From assembly GCA_013115135.1 (NCBI GenBank), contig JABANP010000040.1, positions 62,001 to 126,000 on the forward strand: a stretch of 64,000 bases of DNA. The letters run 5' to 3'. Positions 36,089-46,680 of the stretch are shown piece after piece (positions within the stretch are counted from its first letter, which is position 1; each line of letters opens with the position of its first letter). This DNA is from Perkinsus olseni. Lineage: Eukaryota > Perkinsozoa > Perkinsida > Perkinsidae. A program made the translations under genes and the position numbers. The notes beneath the pieces are model-generated. The model did no database searches and was not told the origin of the DNA. It saw only the letters and a list, made by a program, of their open reading frames with translations.

Positions 36089-36262
36089 CGTTGGTCAGAT
36101 AAAGACTGGCGGAGAACGGATTCTAGTCCCGGTAAGAACTGAGGCGACTCTTAAGGACTCATCTTACAGATGGGACTCGTCTATAGATATTCCACACCAT
36201 TCCAGCTGTATCGCGTACACGAGAAGTGTCTACCCGGTAATAAGCCCCTGCTCGCGATGGTA

Positions 36263-36493
36263 TCAACGCTGCAGGCGTAATACCCGAAGACTCACCTTGT
36301 ACTGCTCAACTCCAGCTTGGTAGGACTCCCAGACAGCCACCACTTCTGTTGGAGGGGTGTCCTTGGACACGCAGGGGCACAGGAGGACAGTGGGCTCGAA
36401 GCCATCGTAGTCGACGGCAGTGGACGATGATGATGACGATCGGCCGGCCTTAGTGTTGAAGTCAAATTCATCAACATAAATGAGACCTGTCAA
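36263..36493 (-). CDS. Exon-like frame, possible 5' exon of the BRAP2-like gene
   Basis: Acceptor ...CTTGACAG, then an open stretch encoding 'YVDEFDFNTKAGRSSSSSST' and 'FEPTVLLCPCVSKDTPP', ending at a canonical donor (AAG|GTGAGT). The frame is clean and lies just upstream of the BRAP2-like gene on the same strand, but linking it directly to the next exon meets an early stop, so membership is uncertain. No domain is recognised. Confidence 0.4.
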   Translation of the reverse strand: MTGLIYVDEFDFNTKAGRSSSSSSTAVDYDGFEPTVLLCPCVSKDTPPTEVVAVWESYQAGVEQYKVSLRVLRLQR

Positions 36494-36810
36494 GTTGGCA
36501 GCATTTTACACTTTTTCCATCAGTTTTTTCCTCAGCTGACCTGTGGTCATGTGCACGCTCGGGTTGCCCGCCCAAAACTCATATTTATCGACGGAGCTCG
36601 TCGAAGGCTCCTGTCTCTCCCGCGAATGAGAACCTGAGCTTCCCAGCATTCATCCAGCTGGCGAGGGGTGGCCCCTACAAGTTGACTGACTGCGAGTTCT
36701 TCTGATGGGGTCAGTGGTGGTAGAAGATGCTCTACTGGGTGGAGGTGGGGACGAGGAGGGTACCGACTTAGACGGCATTGTGATATGGTCAAGCTACAGA
36801 GGGAGTGATT

Positions 36811-36925
36811 GGCGCTTAACGGGTCGAACGTCAACACTGTTGACCCAACAAACCCTGAAAGGGTTGTTTACTATTCTCGGAAGCGGGCCCGCCATCAGTT
36901 CGGTAATTGTTCTTCACTTCTGAAC
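36811..36925 (+). repeat. Dispersed repeat GGCGCT...GGGTCGAACGTC, copy 1
   Basis: Shares GGGTCGAACGTC, TTTACTATTCTCGGAAGC and GGTAA.TGTTCTTCA.TTCT with 38249-38340 in the same order. The inner spacers differ in length and sequence. Confidence 0.65.
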
Positions 36926-38248
36926 CCAACTAAACTCAACTCAAACTGTTCAGCGAGGGGACTTACAAGTCAAGTAGACTTATCTCGCCATATAGCGACT
37001 CAACATGAAGAGCACAGCTGCCGTTGACGGGTTCGCTCTCCTCTCGCTGGAGGTCCAAAGTCACCACCAAGCGACTTCACGTCGACATGCTAAATCTTGT
37101 CCCAGAGGCTGGACTCGCGAACAAACCTTGTCGATGATACGTCGGACAGCAGCAACCTACAGAAATGATAGTTACTGATATCGACTGCCCCTCCATTTAT
37201 CGTATACTCCTCCTTGTCCACCCTGAGTAGTGAAAGGGTCGGCGACTTCCGAATGCCTGAATGACGTGATGCTGCATTTCGCTGACTCCCACCGTGTATG
37301 GTCATCAGCTTCTACCCATTCCCGTTGTCCGTGGCTCTCTCATAGCAACCTGCCTCTGCCTCCTGTGACTTGATACACGACCGTTTCTCCATCACTGTAC
37401 CAGCCTGTTCCAGAAGGGGGTCCTCACTGTGGGTCTCATAGCCGACAGATGAAAGTAGGTCTTAAAACTTCGACCCTTGGGCAATCGAGAGCACATTCTC
37501 CACCAATGAGTAAGCGCGGCATCAACAACTCCTGAGCCGGTACCGCTCCGGCGGTCTCCTGATCAGCCGGAGCTTCTCTTCCACCACTAGTGAGACTGTC
37601 TGTGGGGATACCGGTTAGTCAACAAGCTAAGTATCTATGCAGCACAAGCGTCGTGCTCAGGACTAAGTCCAAAAGACAAAGGCTTACATCGTGTACCGAT
37701 CGATTCCTCTGGGTATGTTGAGAGCCACTGCCAAACACGGAAGTCTCGGACACCGCGACGAGCATTATGGTTTCAGCTTCTGACTCCTCACTTCGCCACA
37801 TTCACAAGCAGTCTCCTCAACATTACTCCGATCTCATTAACATCTGCCGCAGCCGCGGTATCTTCACGGGTTGCTACCGCGTTATGGAATCGGCCATTAA
37901 GACGTCCAGCGCGTAAGTTCATAGTTGAAAACAGCACCATATTGTGAGTTACTATGCAGACAACTAACTCCAGACGCAAGGGGAGATCTACAAGCAACAA
38001 CGCAACAAAGCCAATTCTGTCAAGTGTGGCCATTGGCAGAAGTGCCTGTGCTTTGGCGGCCACCGGCTCCGGTCAATTGCCTCCAAGCTCTCATGGACGT
38101 TGGCGAGTCGTGAGCTGTTCATAACCGTATAAACGCAAGTCTTCATGAATCAGGAATAGAATCGATTTAGTCGTTGCATAGAACCAAGATGAACCTATGT
38201 CAATATGCGCCACAATCACCACATCCCTCACGGCTTTAATCCGTACAC

Positions 38249-38340
38249 GGCGCTGAATGGGTCGAACGTCGAGAAACGCCAAAGGGGTAGTTTTACTATT
38301 CTCGGAAGCCGTCAGGTGGTAACTGTTCTTCATTTCTAAG
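38249..38340 (+). repeat. Dispersed repeat, copy 2
   Basis: The second copy, about 1.4 kb downstream in the same orientation. Confidence 0.65.
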
Positions 38341-38662
38341 TCGGTTTACAGTCGGTAATACCGACGCCATGCTAGGGGCTTGCCGACGAAGTGCCCTCAC
38401 CGACATCCAAGTCCATGGTCATCAAGCAGCTACACTATCGATCCTGGGAGTCAAGAATCGATTCTAAGTCTCATGGCCTTCATTTTGTACTAGAGGCAGT
38501 CGAGGCAGGCCCTCCTCTTACCTGTGCTGCATCAGCGGTTATCAACCTACACCTCACAAAAAGAAGGCGCTATTTTTATCATGATTGGATAACTGTGAAT
38601 GATGGATCTCATCCTATTGCGAAAACACTTTAAAAGATTGGCTGATGCTGCTGCTTTAAAAT

Positions 38663-38700
38663 GCAAAAATGCGGGGCCCAGGGATCGAACCTGGGACTAA
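38663..38700 (-). repeat. tRNA 3'-half-like sequence with oligo-T
   Basis: On the minus strand a perfect T arm (CCAGG-TTCGATC-CCTGG) is followed by GCCCCGC, A and then TTTTT, like a tRNA acceptor 3' strand, discriminator and Pol III terminator. The matching 5' acceptor GCGGGGC and a D arm are not found upstream within about 130 nt, so it is not called as a tRNA. A truncated tRNA or the tRNA-related end of a SINE are both possible. Confidence 0.5.
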
Positions 38701-38775
38701 ATTTCTCATGCCGTCATCGAGGACAGCACCGTAGTCGTGAGTCGCAATAATAACTCAAGTTTGTTTCCTATTTTC

Positions 38776-39540
38776 ATGCCAATCGTCGCATCACAAACAT
38801 CATCACTTCGGCTTCGTCCTCATGGAGGCGATCTCGGCCCGGTGCCCGACGATGACGATGATTCTTCCCTCCCGTCCAACGCCCCATCGGGTGGTGTCCT
38901 AGAATCATTCAAGAGCTGTCGGTCAGTAGAGTCCAACCACGATGAGATGCTCAGCAAATGGGCTGATGCAACTAACTGGGGCATATCCATGACGGAGATG
39001 GTAGGTTGAACTCAGCAGCAGGGTGGTTCTATCGATGTCTGAGAGAGAATGGTCACTTCCGCGGGTTAGGAGGAACCCTAGGTCCGCCTTGCGAGAAGTG
39101 CCTTACCAAATATTTCATAGTTTTTGGGAGGGGTAGGGGTTGCGCTGAATGTCCATGAAGATTCCTCGCTCGTTCGAAATCCCAAAGTGGAGCTGCGGAG
39201 TTCATTCAGGCCGTGGCTCGGCATGATACACCGGCCAAGTTCACGAAGAAGACCTCGCATGGCAGCAGCAGTAGCGGGAGTTGGTTACCCCATAGACGAC
39301 GTCACCACAAGGAGGATATGGAAATAGAGGAGACCAAAGACGCTGTCGCCATGCAGGTGGACAATGCTGACCCAGGCTGCAGTATGAGCGTCGATTGTGA
39401 ATTTCATGGAGGTGAGTGCAGCATCAGGCACTCTATGGTTGATGAATCGACTTAGGCTTACTCAAGGGCCAGATAGTTATCGAAGGCATGAACGTACCGT
39501 ATCTCTTCCAAGTAGCAGCAAGCTGGGAAATGGACATGGC
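38776..39540 (+). CDS. Unrecognised multi-exon protein (acidic N-terminus)
   Basis: ATG 38776 opens 'MPIVASQTSSLRLRPHGGD' followed by an Asp run and 'DEMLSKWADATNWGISMTEM', then a donor at about 39001. A later exon (about 39190-39412) encodes 'SGAAEFIQAVARHDTPAKFT' and 'KEDMEIEETKDAVAMQVDN' and ends at GTGAGT. A third has 'GQIVIEGMNVPYLFQVAASW'. Splice links between them are plausible but not all phases were proved. No domain recognised. Confidence 0.35.
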
Positions 39541-40003
39541 TCCTTGTAGTGGCTCCTGCCCACCATCACTGCTGCTGACTACCTCCCCTCAGTGTGGTTC
39601 CCTATGCTGGAGAGCGTCGATAAAATAGCCGACTTCCACGTCAACGATGCTTCGGCCGCATTGCCCACGACGCCCATCAATCGGGATAAGGAGATGGGGT
39701 GCTTTTCTGATGTAAATCATCACTCCCAGGTCTATCATTAGGATCACTTCTGAGCTTCCCTTTTGTGCAGTCACCGTGTTCATGTCCAACATCCAGCAGC
39801 ACCCGCGCCAGCTCGGGTGACGAATCGTCGTTGCTGCTGAGCCATGCAGCCCCAAGTCACCCTGTTATACTGGATGAGATGATGACCCATTTATTTGCAG
39901 TACCACCGGTACCAGCCATCAAGGGAGTCGACTCCTATTCTCACCGGTAGTAGAAAAGGCTGCAGGACTGCCGGCACTCAAAGACCATCGGCCGACCATC
40001 ATC

Positions 40004-40309
40004 ATGGCCGTGACGAGAGAGAAGTGGCAAGCTGTTATCTGTCAGGACCCTTTATTCATGGTCGCCGAAGTGCTCACCTACCCCGGGGTCGTTGATGATA
40101 GACTACTCTCCACCCTTGGATGCCAAGACCTGGAAAGGCGTCAAGCTCGATGCTCCTGGACGACGGGTACTACCATCACCTCACAGATTTTAGAGGACTG
40201 TACTTTTCTTGTGCGGGGGAGTCGCGTTGTGGTAGGTATTCCGTACGGAGCAGAAGGCAACGGCCGTGTACGTGAGGCCATCTTTGAAGGACCCCGAGCG
40301 ACGCAGTGA
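40004..40309 (+). CDS. Unrecognised ORF (about 100 aa)
   Basis: 'MAVTREKWQAVICQDPLFMV' and 'LTYPGVVDDRLLSTLGCQDL' look like a helical N-terminus, faintly F-box-like. 'LEDCTFLVRGSRVVVGIPYG' follows. It might be an exon of the gene to its left. No domain is assigned. Confidence 0.3.
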   Translation: MAVTREKWQAVICQDPLFMVAEVLTYPGVVDDRLLSTLGCQDLERRQARCSWTTGTTITSQILEDCTFLVRGSRVVVGIPYGAEGNGRVREAIFEGPRATQ

Positions 40310-41170
40310 TGTGTAAGATACCACGGCTGATGGGCGGAAGCGGGCGGGTCATCAACGACCGAGTCTACGTGAAGAAAGTTATTAAGAATTGAATATAATG
40401 GCCAGTACTAGGAAATGAAGTCTAACATCAGACCAATAGAAAATTCGACAAAATTCAATAAAAAAGTCTGTAAAAACCTGTTAAGGCCGTCTTTGATTGT
40501 AATGCCATTAGCCACGTCTCGGTATCTATCCTCATTCATGTTTCGGTGCTATCATAGGCGGTGAAGCACAGTAGTAGAAGCACAACCCAATCACTGAATC
40601 CGTGTGCTGTATCATTTGCGTTTGGTGTGGTATCAGTAAGGGTTAATCATCCATATAGTTGTACTGTGGCAACTTTCTTTCTCCCACCCTAGCAGGATTC
40701 GTTCCCCTCGGCATCTCTCTGTCATGGGATTCGCCTCTCCCGGTTGAAGTGCACGCAGTGTGTTTAACTCCTCAGGTTTGTCAGCGTCCTTGCGGATCCT
40801 GGGGTCCCCACGTGGCTGGTCCCCAACTCCCTGGTCAAATGGATACTACGTCTTGGAGCCAGGGGTTTCGTGGATAAGGTTATGTCTGTGATGAGTGGTT
40901 GCACTACCGATCCGACGTAGTACCGGGAGGGGTGGACGCGAACGCTCTAGCGAGGAATCCTCGGGCATCTCCGAAATGACTCATTTCAAATAAGTTGTAT
41001 CAGGCTTTTTCGATGAGGCTTCGAGAAATGACGATGGTTTTCTGACGGTTTGGTGCGTGTTTGTGCTCGCTGACGAATAGGATGGTGCAGACATGATTCG
41101 ATATTTTCTTAAGTCAATGAGGTCGGGGAGCTCGCGACCATGCCTTGACTTGACCATCGTGGTCGTGTAA
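40310..41170. other. AT-richer spacer, no gene seen
   Basis: Nothing convincing; 40370-40650 is notably A/T rich. Confidence 0.45.
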
Positions 41171-41674
41171 TGTTCTTACGGTCAGGCACCGGTATGCGGT
41201 ACGGATAGCAGAGAGGTACGAGGAGCTGTACTGGAAGTACGCCTTTTATGGTTTTAACCCGCCGGAGGCAGCTGTACCCAGGAGGATACGGGAGGAGGTT
41301 TTTCTGCAGCGGCAACTCAAAAGAAGTGAATCTTATATTCTGTCTTTGACGAGAGTCGACCTATTATCTTGCCAGGCGAACTCCGCGGTAAAGTGTCGCA
41401 AAAGACCGCTTGCACTCCCGAGCAAACGGCGGCTATCAGAGACCAGCCGAAAACGGCAGCATCGCGATCCAAGCCACCTGTCCATCCCGCTGGAAGACAG
41501 AAGGAGTTGCATCACCCGGAGGGCTCAATTGAGCTCAGATCTCGGAAAGATACCGCTCAAAATTCATCCCGGGATACAACCGAGTTGCGCCATTTCTTGA
41601 AGGCAGTTATTGCTATTATAGTCGTAGTTTTCGTCGCCTCATCGGTGGCATCTCTCCCCTTCCTCCGTAAATAG
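41171..41674 (+). CDS. C-terminal exons of a putative tail-anchored membrane protein
   Basis: After acceptor ...CTTACGGTCAG (41185) an exon encodes 'RYAVRIAERYEELYWKYAFY' and 'GFNPPEAAVPRRIREEVFLQ'. A donor in GAGAGTCGAC (about 41353) and acceptor ...TTGCCAG (41371) lead to a polar segment and a single hydrophobic helix 'AVIAIIVVVFVASSVASLPF' four residues before the stop. This layout fits a tail-anchored protein facing the cytosol. The 5' exons were not found. No family recognised. Confidence 0.4.
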
Positions 41675-42136
41675 TAAGTGTAGTTTTGTCATATTCGGAC
41701 GCGGACCCTTATGTTCAAGGAAAGCTCCGGAGAAACTTCATCGTTTTGTAGCCATTGCACTGCAACCAGGCTGCTGCCAGCAACCTCAACTTCTAGTACC
41801 GCTACTTCCGCTACTCATATTTTGCCCGATTCGCTAAGCCCATTTCATTATCGATAACTCATTTCTCATCCAGTCCTCGAGGAAGCGCCTCTGATGAGGT
41901 TGGATTTAAGACCATTTTCAGTACACAGCCGCACAAGTAGGCGCTGTCTCTTCTTCGGGGCTGCAGTGTCTTGTTAGTAGCCATCTTCTGTACACTGATT
42001 GCTCGCCTGTGTATCATGCAAGCTTGCTTTCCCCTTCATTCTCAACCTAGTATGATTGTTTCCTAGGCTCTGTGGGCTGAGCATGGGTCGTGTTTAATAG
42101 GAGTCCATTTACGTAGCGATGACCTTCGCTGACTAG
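41675..42136. other. Spacer, no gene seen
   Basis: No gene; leads into the minisatellite. Confidence 0.4.
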
Positions 42137-42726
42137 ATGCTGTCACCACAATGCTATGGAGTACTACCTGGGCGTGGTAACACGGTCCACTGGTGTCACC
42201 ACCTTTCTAGTAGTGCCACTAAGGTGTGGTTACACGGGCCACTCGAGTGTAGTGGTGTCACCACCATGCTAAGGAGTACTACTAGGGTGTGGTTACACGG
42301 GCCACTCGAGTGTAGTGGTGTCACCACCATGCTATGGAGTACTACTAGGGTGTGGTTACACGGGCCAGTCAAGTGTAGTGGTGTCACCACCATGCTATGG
42401 AGTACTACTAGGGTGTGGTTACACGGGCCAGTCAAGTGTAGTGGTGTCACCACCATGCTATGGAGTACTACTAGGGTGTGGTTACACGGGCCAGTCAAGT
42501 GTAGTGGTGTCACCACCATGCTATGGAGTACTACTAGGGTGTGGTTACACGGGCCAGTCAAGTATAGTGGTGTCACCACCATGCTATAGAGTACTACAAG
42601 GGTGTGGTTACACGGGCCAGTCGAGTGTAGTGGTGTCACCAACATGCTATGGAGTGCTACTAGGGTGTGGTTACACGGGCCAGTCAAGTGCAATGGTGTC
42701 ACCACCATGCTATGGAGTACTACCTT
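42137..42726. repeat. 63-bp minisatellite, about nine units
   Basis: The start GGTGTGGTTACACGGGCC recurs at 42223, 42286, 42349, 42412, 42475, 42538, 42601 and 42664, an exact 63-bp period, with a diverged unit before the first. The inner units are almost identical; outer ones have more changes. Each unit contains two small palindromes (GTGT..ACAC and GTGGTGTCACCAC). Because 63 is a multiple of three, long repetitive frames are open on both strands; these are not taken as genes. Confidence 0.95.
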
Positions 42727-42768
42727 TTATGACTGTGCCTTCCAGCAGGGACTCTTTCTTCCCTTCAC

Positions 42769-43502
42769 ATGCCCGCTACACCTTACGCTTCATCGCCCCA
42801 GTCCCCGACGGCGGTACTCCCCTCCTCGGAAGCACCATCAGCATCGGCACCCAATGACTGGCAGTTCAATGCATTCTGCATCCCTCGTGCGGCAGTCGAT
42901 GAGCACACCAAGGCCTTCCCCAATCAACTCTACACCCGCAGCGGCAGGAAGGTGACACGGCGTGTCACCGTGCCCCCGCCGTAACTTCTGTTTCAACTAA
43001 GCTTGGTCCGCAGCGAAATGAAAGTGATTGCTGTCAGGCACCATCAACCGCCCCCCAAGCGGGTCCAGGCCGGGAGCCTCGTGTCAGCTGATCGTCAAAT
43101 CAATAGCGTTATCATCCTAATACACTATGATGAGGACATCCCCGATAGTAGAACGTACATGGAGTATGACTCCCTCTCGAGCGCTATGGACGGTAGGGTT
43201 TCCCACTCGCCGTTGGATGGGCTCCTGAATGTTCCCGGGATCGACACTGGTGGCGTTACCCGTATAGTTTCGGATCGAAAACGTTGGCGGCCCATTCGAC
43301 GAGATTTTTCGTATTGGACACGCTTCAACCCAGGATTCCAGCGGCATGTAGTAGCCTGGCAGGTATCTGCCGCTTGTATGAGTCAGCGCTGAGCGATGCA
43401 TTAGCCCCGAGAGGCGAGAGGGAGGACGTGTCACCGTCAGTAGAGGGCGAGAGGAAGAGGCAGCGGAGTGTCAACTACAGTGCACAGGACTTGTTCAAGT
43501 AG
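42769..43502 (+). CDS. Unrecognised multi-exon protein
   Basis: Frames rich in Pro and Ser (from about 42769) include 'NDWQFNAFCIPRAAVDEHTK' and 'LYTRSGRKVTRRVTVPPP'. After an acceptor in TGGCAG (43362) the last exon encodes 'GICRLYESALSDALAPRG' and ends 'NYSAQDLFK' at 43502. Intermediate junctions are not resolved. No domain recognised. Confidence 0.3.
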
Positions 43503-43800
43503 GCTTGGGCCAGCCACTCATCACCCTACGCAAGTCTTGATGCACCATTCCCGACGATCAGTGGCGCCCCTATATTTCTAGAGGCGGCAAGGGTTGCCCG
43601 AGTGGTATAGTTTCAGCGGTTCTGAGACCTGTCGTGATTGCAGCGCTGCAGGATACTTCGAAGTTTGTACGTTTTACTTAGTGGCACAACAAATAATAGG
43701 ACTGTGTAGCACGGCTTAGCTCAGCACTGGTACTGTGCGGAATAATGCCTTATAGGCATTGCCTGTGCTACTTCATGCTCGCTGTAGTTACATCGACAGC

Positions 43801-43998
43801 ATGGCTGCAATGAAGGCTTTCATCTCGCACAAGGCAACGGAGAATGGCCGAGTCTCGAGGAAGGCAACGAGCAATGGCCTCGAAGACATGCTAGCTCCGC
43901 GGGATATCAAGTGGATCAAGGAGAATCTTATTAAGCATCTTCGGAGTCAATTAGACGCTCCATCAATGCCGCCCTATACATCCACCACTGCCCAATGA
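43801..43998 (+). CDS. Small ORF, 65 aa, unknown
   Basis: ATG 43801; Lys-rich helical sequence including 'DIKWIKENLIKHLRSQLDAP'. Could be a small protein or a first exon. No homology recognised. Confidence 0.3.
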   Translation: MAAMKAFISHKATENGRVSRKATSNGLEDMLAPRDIKWIKENLIKHLRSQLDAPSMPPYTSTTAQ

Positions 43999-45701
43999 CA
44001 TGAGATAATGTCTCTCAGGAACCCAGTGTTCTTGCGTTCGGATATTGATTACGAAATGCGGTTAAGGTATTATTAAGGCGAACACTGGAGGATGACAATC
44101 CGACAAAATATTTTCAAGGCCTCGTGGAGGTCTACTGAGAGCGGTGCCCCTCATTAGGAATATCATGCTCCAAAGGCGGACTGCGAAGAATCGGCTCACG
44201 CATGAACGGGCTGTTGACATCGATGCTAAACGCGTAATTGGTTCAGTCTGCTCGCAAGGATTACTATGAGCATTTCAACAGCAGCATGCGTCAATCGCTC
44301 TGCCGTGCGGAGGAAGGCCCACTTTTCCAATATTCATCGGCACACGGTGTCTTGTAGGCAGTTGCTGCATATGAAATTGTATCTGCTGCATCGCTCCGCT
44401 CAACCAGAATGGTGGTCCAATCCTTTGCGTTCGAGGCATGCCTGGCTGTGAGCTGCGTCAAGCCCTTGTCTACATTCTTCCACCCAACGAGCTTTCTGAT
44501 CCTGGAAGGGCCGAGGCGCCGTTCATTAAAGATTCCGCGTTTTCGGTATGAACTTGCAGATGCTCAACAGTAGCCGATACGGTCGTGAAACAAATTCGTA
44601 TAAGACGAATCACGATGGCGATATAAACGTGAATTTGCAAGAGTTTCTAATCAGAGCTTTTGCCGATGATGGGCGCAAGCAAACCCAACCAACGTTGACG
44701 TAGAATGGTACTGGTGAAGGTAATGGTTTTGGCACCCGCCTTCCCGTAACTAACTCCAGCCCTGTGTCGGTGTCTTGTCCGAATTTTTATCTGAAAAATC
44801 AGAGAATAAACAGACTGTGGAATGTCCGTGTATGGGAGGAGAGGGGAGCATTCCCGACGACAGTGCCGAATAAGTGCCACGGGACAGCGGCGTTGATCAC
44901 CTCAAGCAGCTCGGTCAAGTCCACTTCGCCGAGCAAGTCGAACAGATTCTTAACTGGATGAGACGGTATCTGCCCGGAGCCTTGAAAGCCGCCGGACTGC
45001 GCCGTGAGCTTCACCCTCCCCCTACTGTGATATCAGCTTCAGCTCCGAGGTTGGTCGTCTGGGTGTGCGAGTGCCTTCTCATCGACGCCAGCATCCACGT
45101 CTCTTCAAGCGGCCACGACAGCAAACTATCTAGAATGGGGACAACAGGGGGAATGGCTACTTGCATGCATCGGCCAAGTGAAATGCTGAATACTGAGCTC
45201 ACCTCTGACGAGCCTTAGTTGGCCTACCTTTCCCGGTGAGGAGAGAGCGCAAACCTGCAGCAGCTCTTGGCGGTAATCAACCTAAAGGAGGCCTCTAGTA
45301 TCAGCGGAGCGAAGCATGGATCGTGCCATATTGACGTACATCTGGACACGACTCTCCTCCACTAGGTGTCAGGGTTATGAGCTTCACGTGGTCTTGGGGC
45401 TTGAGGTGTAGGCAGCGGGCCGCCGATCGACGAAGGGAGTCCTCGGCCAGGATCGCGAAACGATGAGAGCACCCTTCTTGGATGAATCGGGCAACCTGGC
45501 CAACTTAAGTGCGGCAGCATGTAATCGAATGCAAAAGACGATTGTTGTGAAAGTGAGCAACAGCGTGTGACCGGTTCTGCCGAGCACCAAAATAATAGAG
45601 CATAGAAATGATGGCTCGCTTTCATACGTCGTGCTAATCGTCCACCACGAAGTCCTACCTCAGTTGCTGAGGTATCGTCATGAAATAGCAGCAACTTCAC
45701 A
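43999..45701. other. No supported gene
   Basis: Scattered frames only. A minus-strand stretch at about 44960-44800 reads 'LFDLLGEVDLTELLEVINAA' after an AG acceptor and may be an exon, but no partner exons were found. Confidence 0.35.
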
Positions 45702-46097
45702 TCATCGTCGGCAGGGCGGGTTCCGATATCTGATGTATCTAGGTGGGGCGTTCGCGATGCGGACTCTGTTGGGTTCGCAAAAGAGGGATGTACGAATACT
45801 CCCTTCCATGCCTGGCTGGAGACATGTTATTCCCTTGGCAGCTCCGACGATCGCCATGAGCTGTGGGGCTCGGTGGAAGACCATAACACCGGTAACGGAC
45901 GTGAAGGGTTGAAGGCATCTGAACCATGATGTCAGTGGAGCAAGATCCCTGCCAACGGGTTTGTATGTGGCGGACCTGCTGTACTCCATCCCCTCGGCTG
46001 CCGGCAGAATCCTAGGACCGTCCATGATGAGTATACCACGGCGTCTTGTTACAGTCACCGTGACAGGGGCTGCAGCAGTGGTCTCTACAGGGAACAA
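45702..46097 (-). CDS. Unrecognised ORF, 131 aa
   Basis: Contains 'ILIMDGPRILPAAEGMEYS' and 'GVMVFHRAPQLMAIVGAAKG'. A possible intron (GTCCGC...GGTTCAG) could remove part of it. Codon use looks coding-like; function unknown. Confidence 0.3.
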   Translation of the reverse strand: MFPVETTAAAPVTVTVTRRRGILIMDGPRILPAAEGMEYSRSATYKPVGRDLAPLTSWFRCLQPFTSVTGVMVFHRAPQLMAIVGAAKGITCLQPGMEGSIRTSLFCEPNRVRIANAPPRYIRYRNPPCRR

Positions 46098-46158
46098 CAG
46101 TCTACTGTGAGCGACTGCAGGAACCGCAGAAATGTAGACTGATACTCCGTTCTACTCA

Positions 46159-46680
46159 TTACACGACGACGAGTGCTACGATACGGCTTTTCAACGTCTC
46201 CGAGGACCTTAGCCGCATGAGCTCAGCGTACATACAAATGCCGCTGGGCTTATCATCGAAGGCCCAGTTATTATACAACTGATACCCAATCTTTGCGAAC
46301 TTACTTCTATCGATAATATGAGCCCTCCTCATGCACATAACTTCAGTTGGTTCCTTGAAGTACTCAGATAGCCGACTTTCCAAAACCATAAGTTGGCTGT
46401 CTGGCAACCACGGTCCACTAAGAGTGTACGGTCGACCAGCGGCCCCACCTTTCTCCCTCTCCTCCAGAACGAGGCGAGCTACACTCGGCCTCAGTCTGCT
46501 GTTGTGGCTCATCATCTCTGTCTGCATCAACTCCATCACTGGATACCTCATGGATCCATAACGGCTCAGCAAGAATCCCAGAGTGCGGCAAGGCAGCTGG
46601 CATCCCTCCAGTCCCTGCACAGACCATACGTTTCGGAAAGCACTACACACAGTCCCCTGCTGAATGATTCTAGAGGACAT
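46159..46680 (-). CDS. Unrecognised ORF, 173 aa
   Basis: A single open frame with a normal amino-acid mix: 'ESRLSEYFKEPTEVMCMRRA', 'IIDRSKFAKIGYQLYNNWAF' and 'ICMYAELMRLRSSETLKS', ending 46159. It is probably a real gene or a large exon of one extending upstream (46739-47017 has 'LVEAVAREVTNRLRSIAGIE'). No domain recognised. Confidence 0.45.
   Translation of the reverse strand: MSSRIIQQGTVCSAFRNVWSVQGLEGCQLPCRTLGFLLSRYGSMRYPVMELMQTEMMSHNSRLRPSVARLVLEEREKGGAAGRPYTLSGPWLPDSQLMVLESRLSEYFKEPTEVMCMRRAHIIDRSKFAKIGYQLYNNWAFDDKPSGICMYAELMRLRSSETLKSRIVALVVV

Larger units (their letters stand above)
36494..38662. other. Gene-poor region with a dispersed repeat pair
   Basis: No gene supported over about 2.2 kb. 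It holds both copies of a repeat of about 95-115 bp (36811-36925 and 38249-38340). Isolated frames of 60-95 codons lack domains. Confidence 0.45.

Noticed and set aside
42196..42708. Repeat-protein genes on both strands of the minisatellite
   Set aside because: Open frames follow automatically from a period divisible by three; no start context, flanking exons or domain support.
42137..42726. CRISPR array
   Set aside because: The whole 63-bp unit is repeated with no unique spacers, and the genome is eukaryotic.
43588..43680. tRNA-Ser/Leu-like start 'GGGTTGCCCGAGTGG'
   Set aside because: GGCAA and TTGCC form a local hairpin instead of a D-arm context, the supposed T arm lacks a B-box, and no acceptor stem can be closed.
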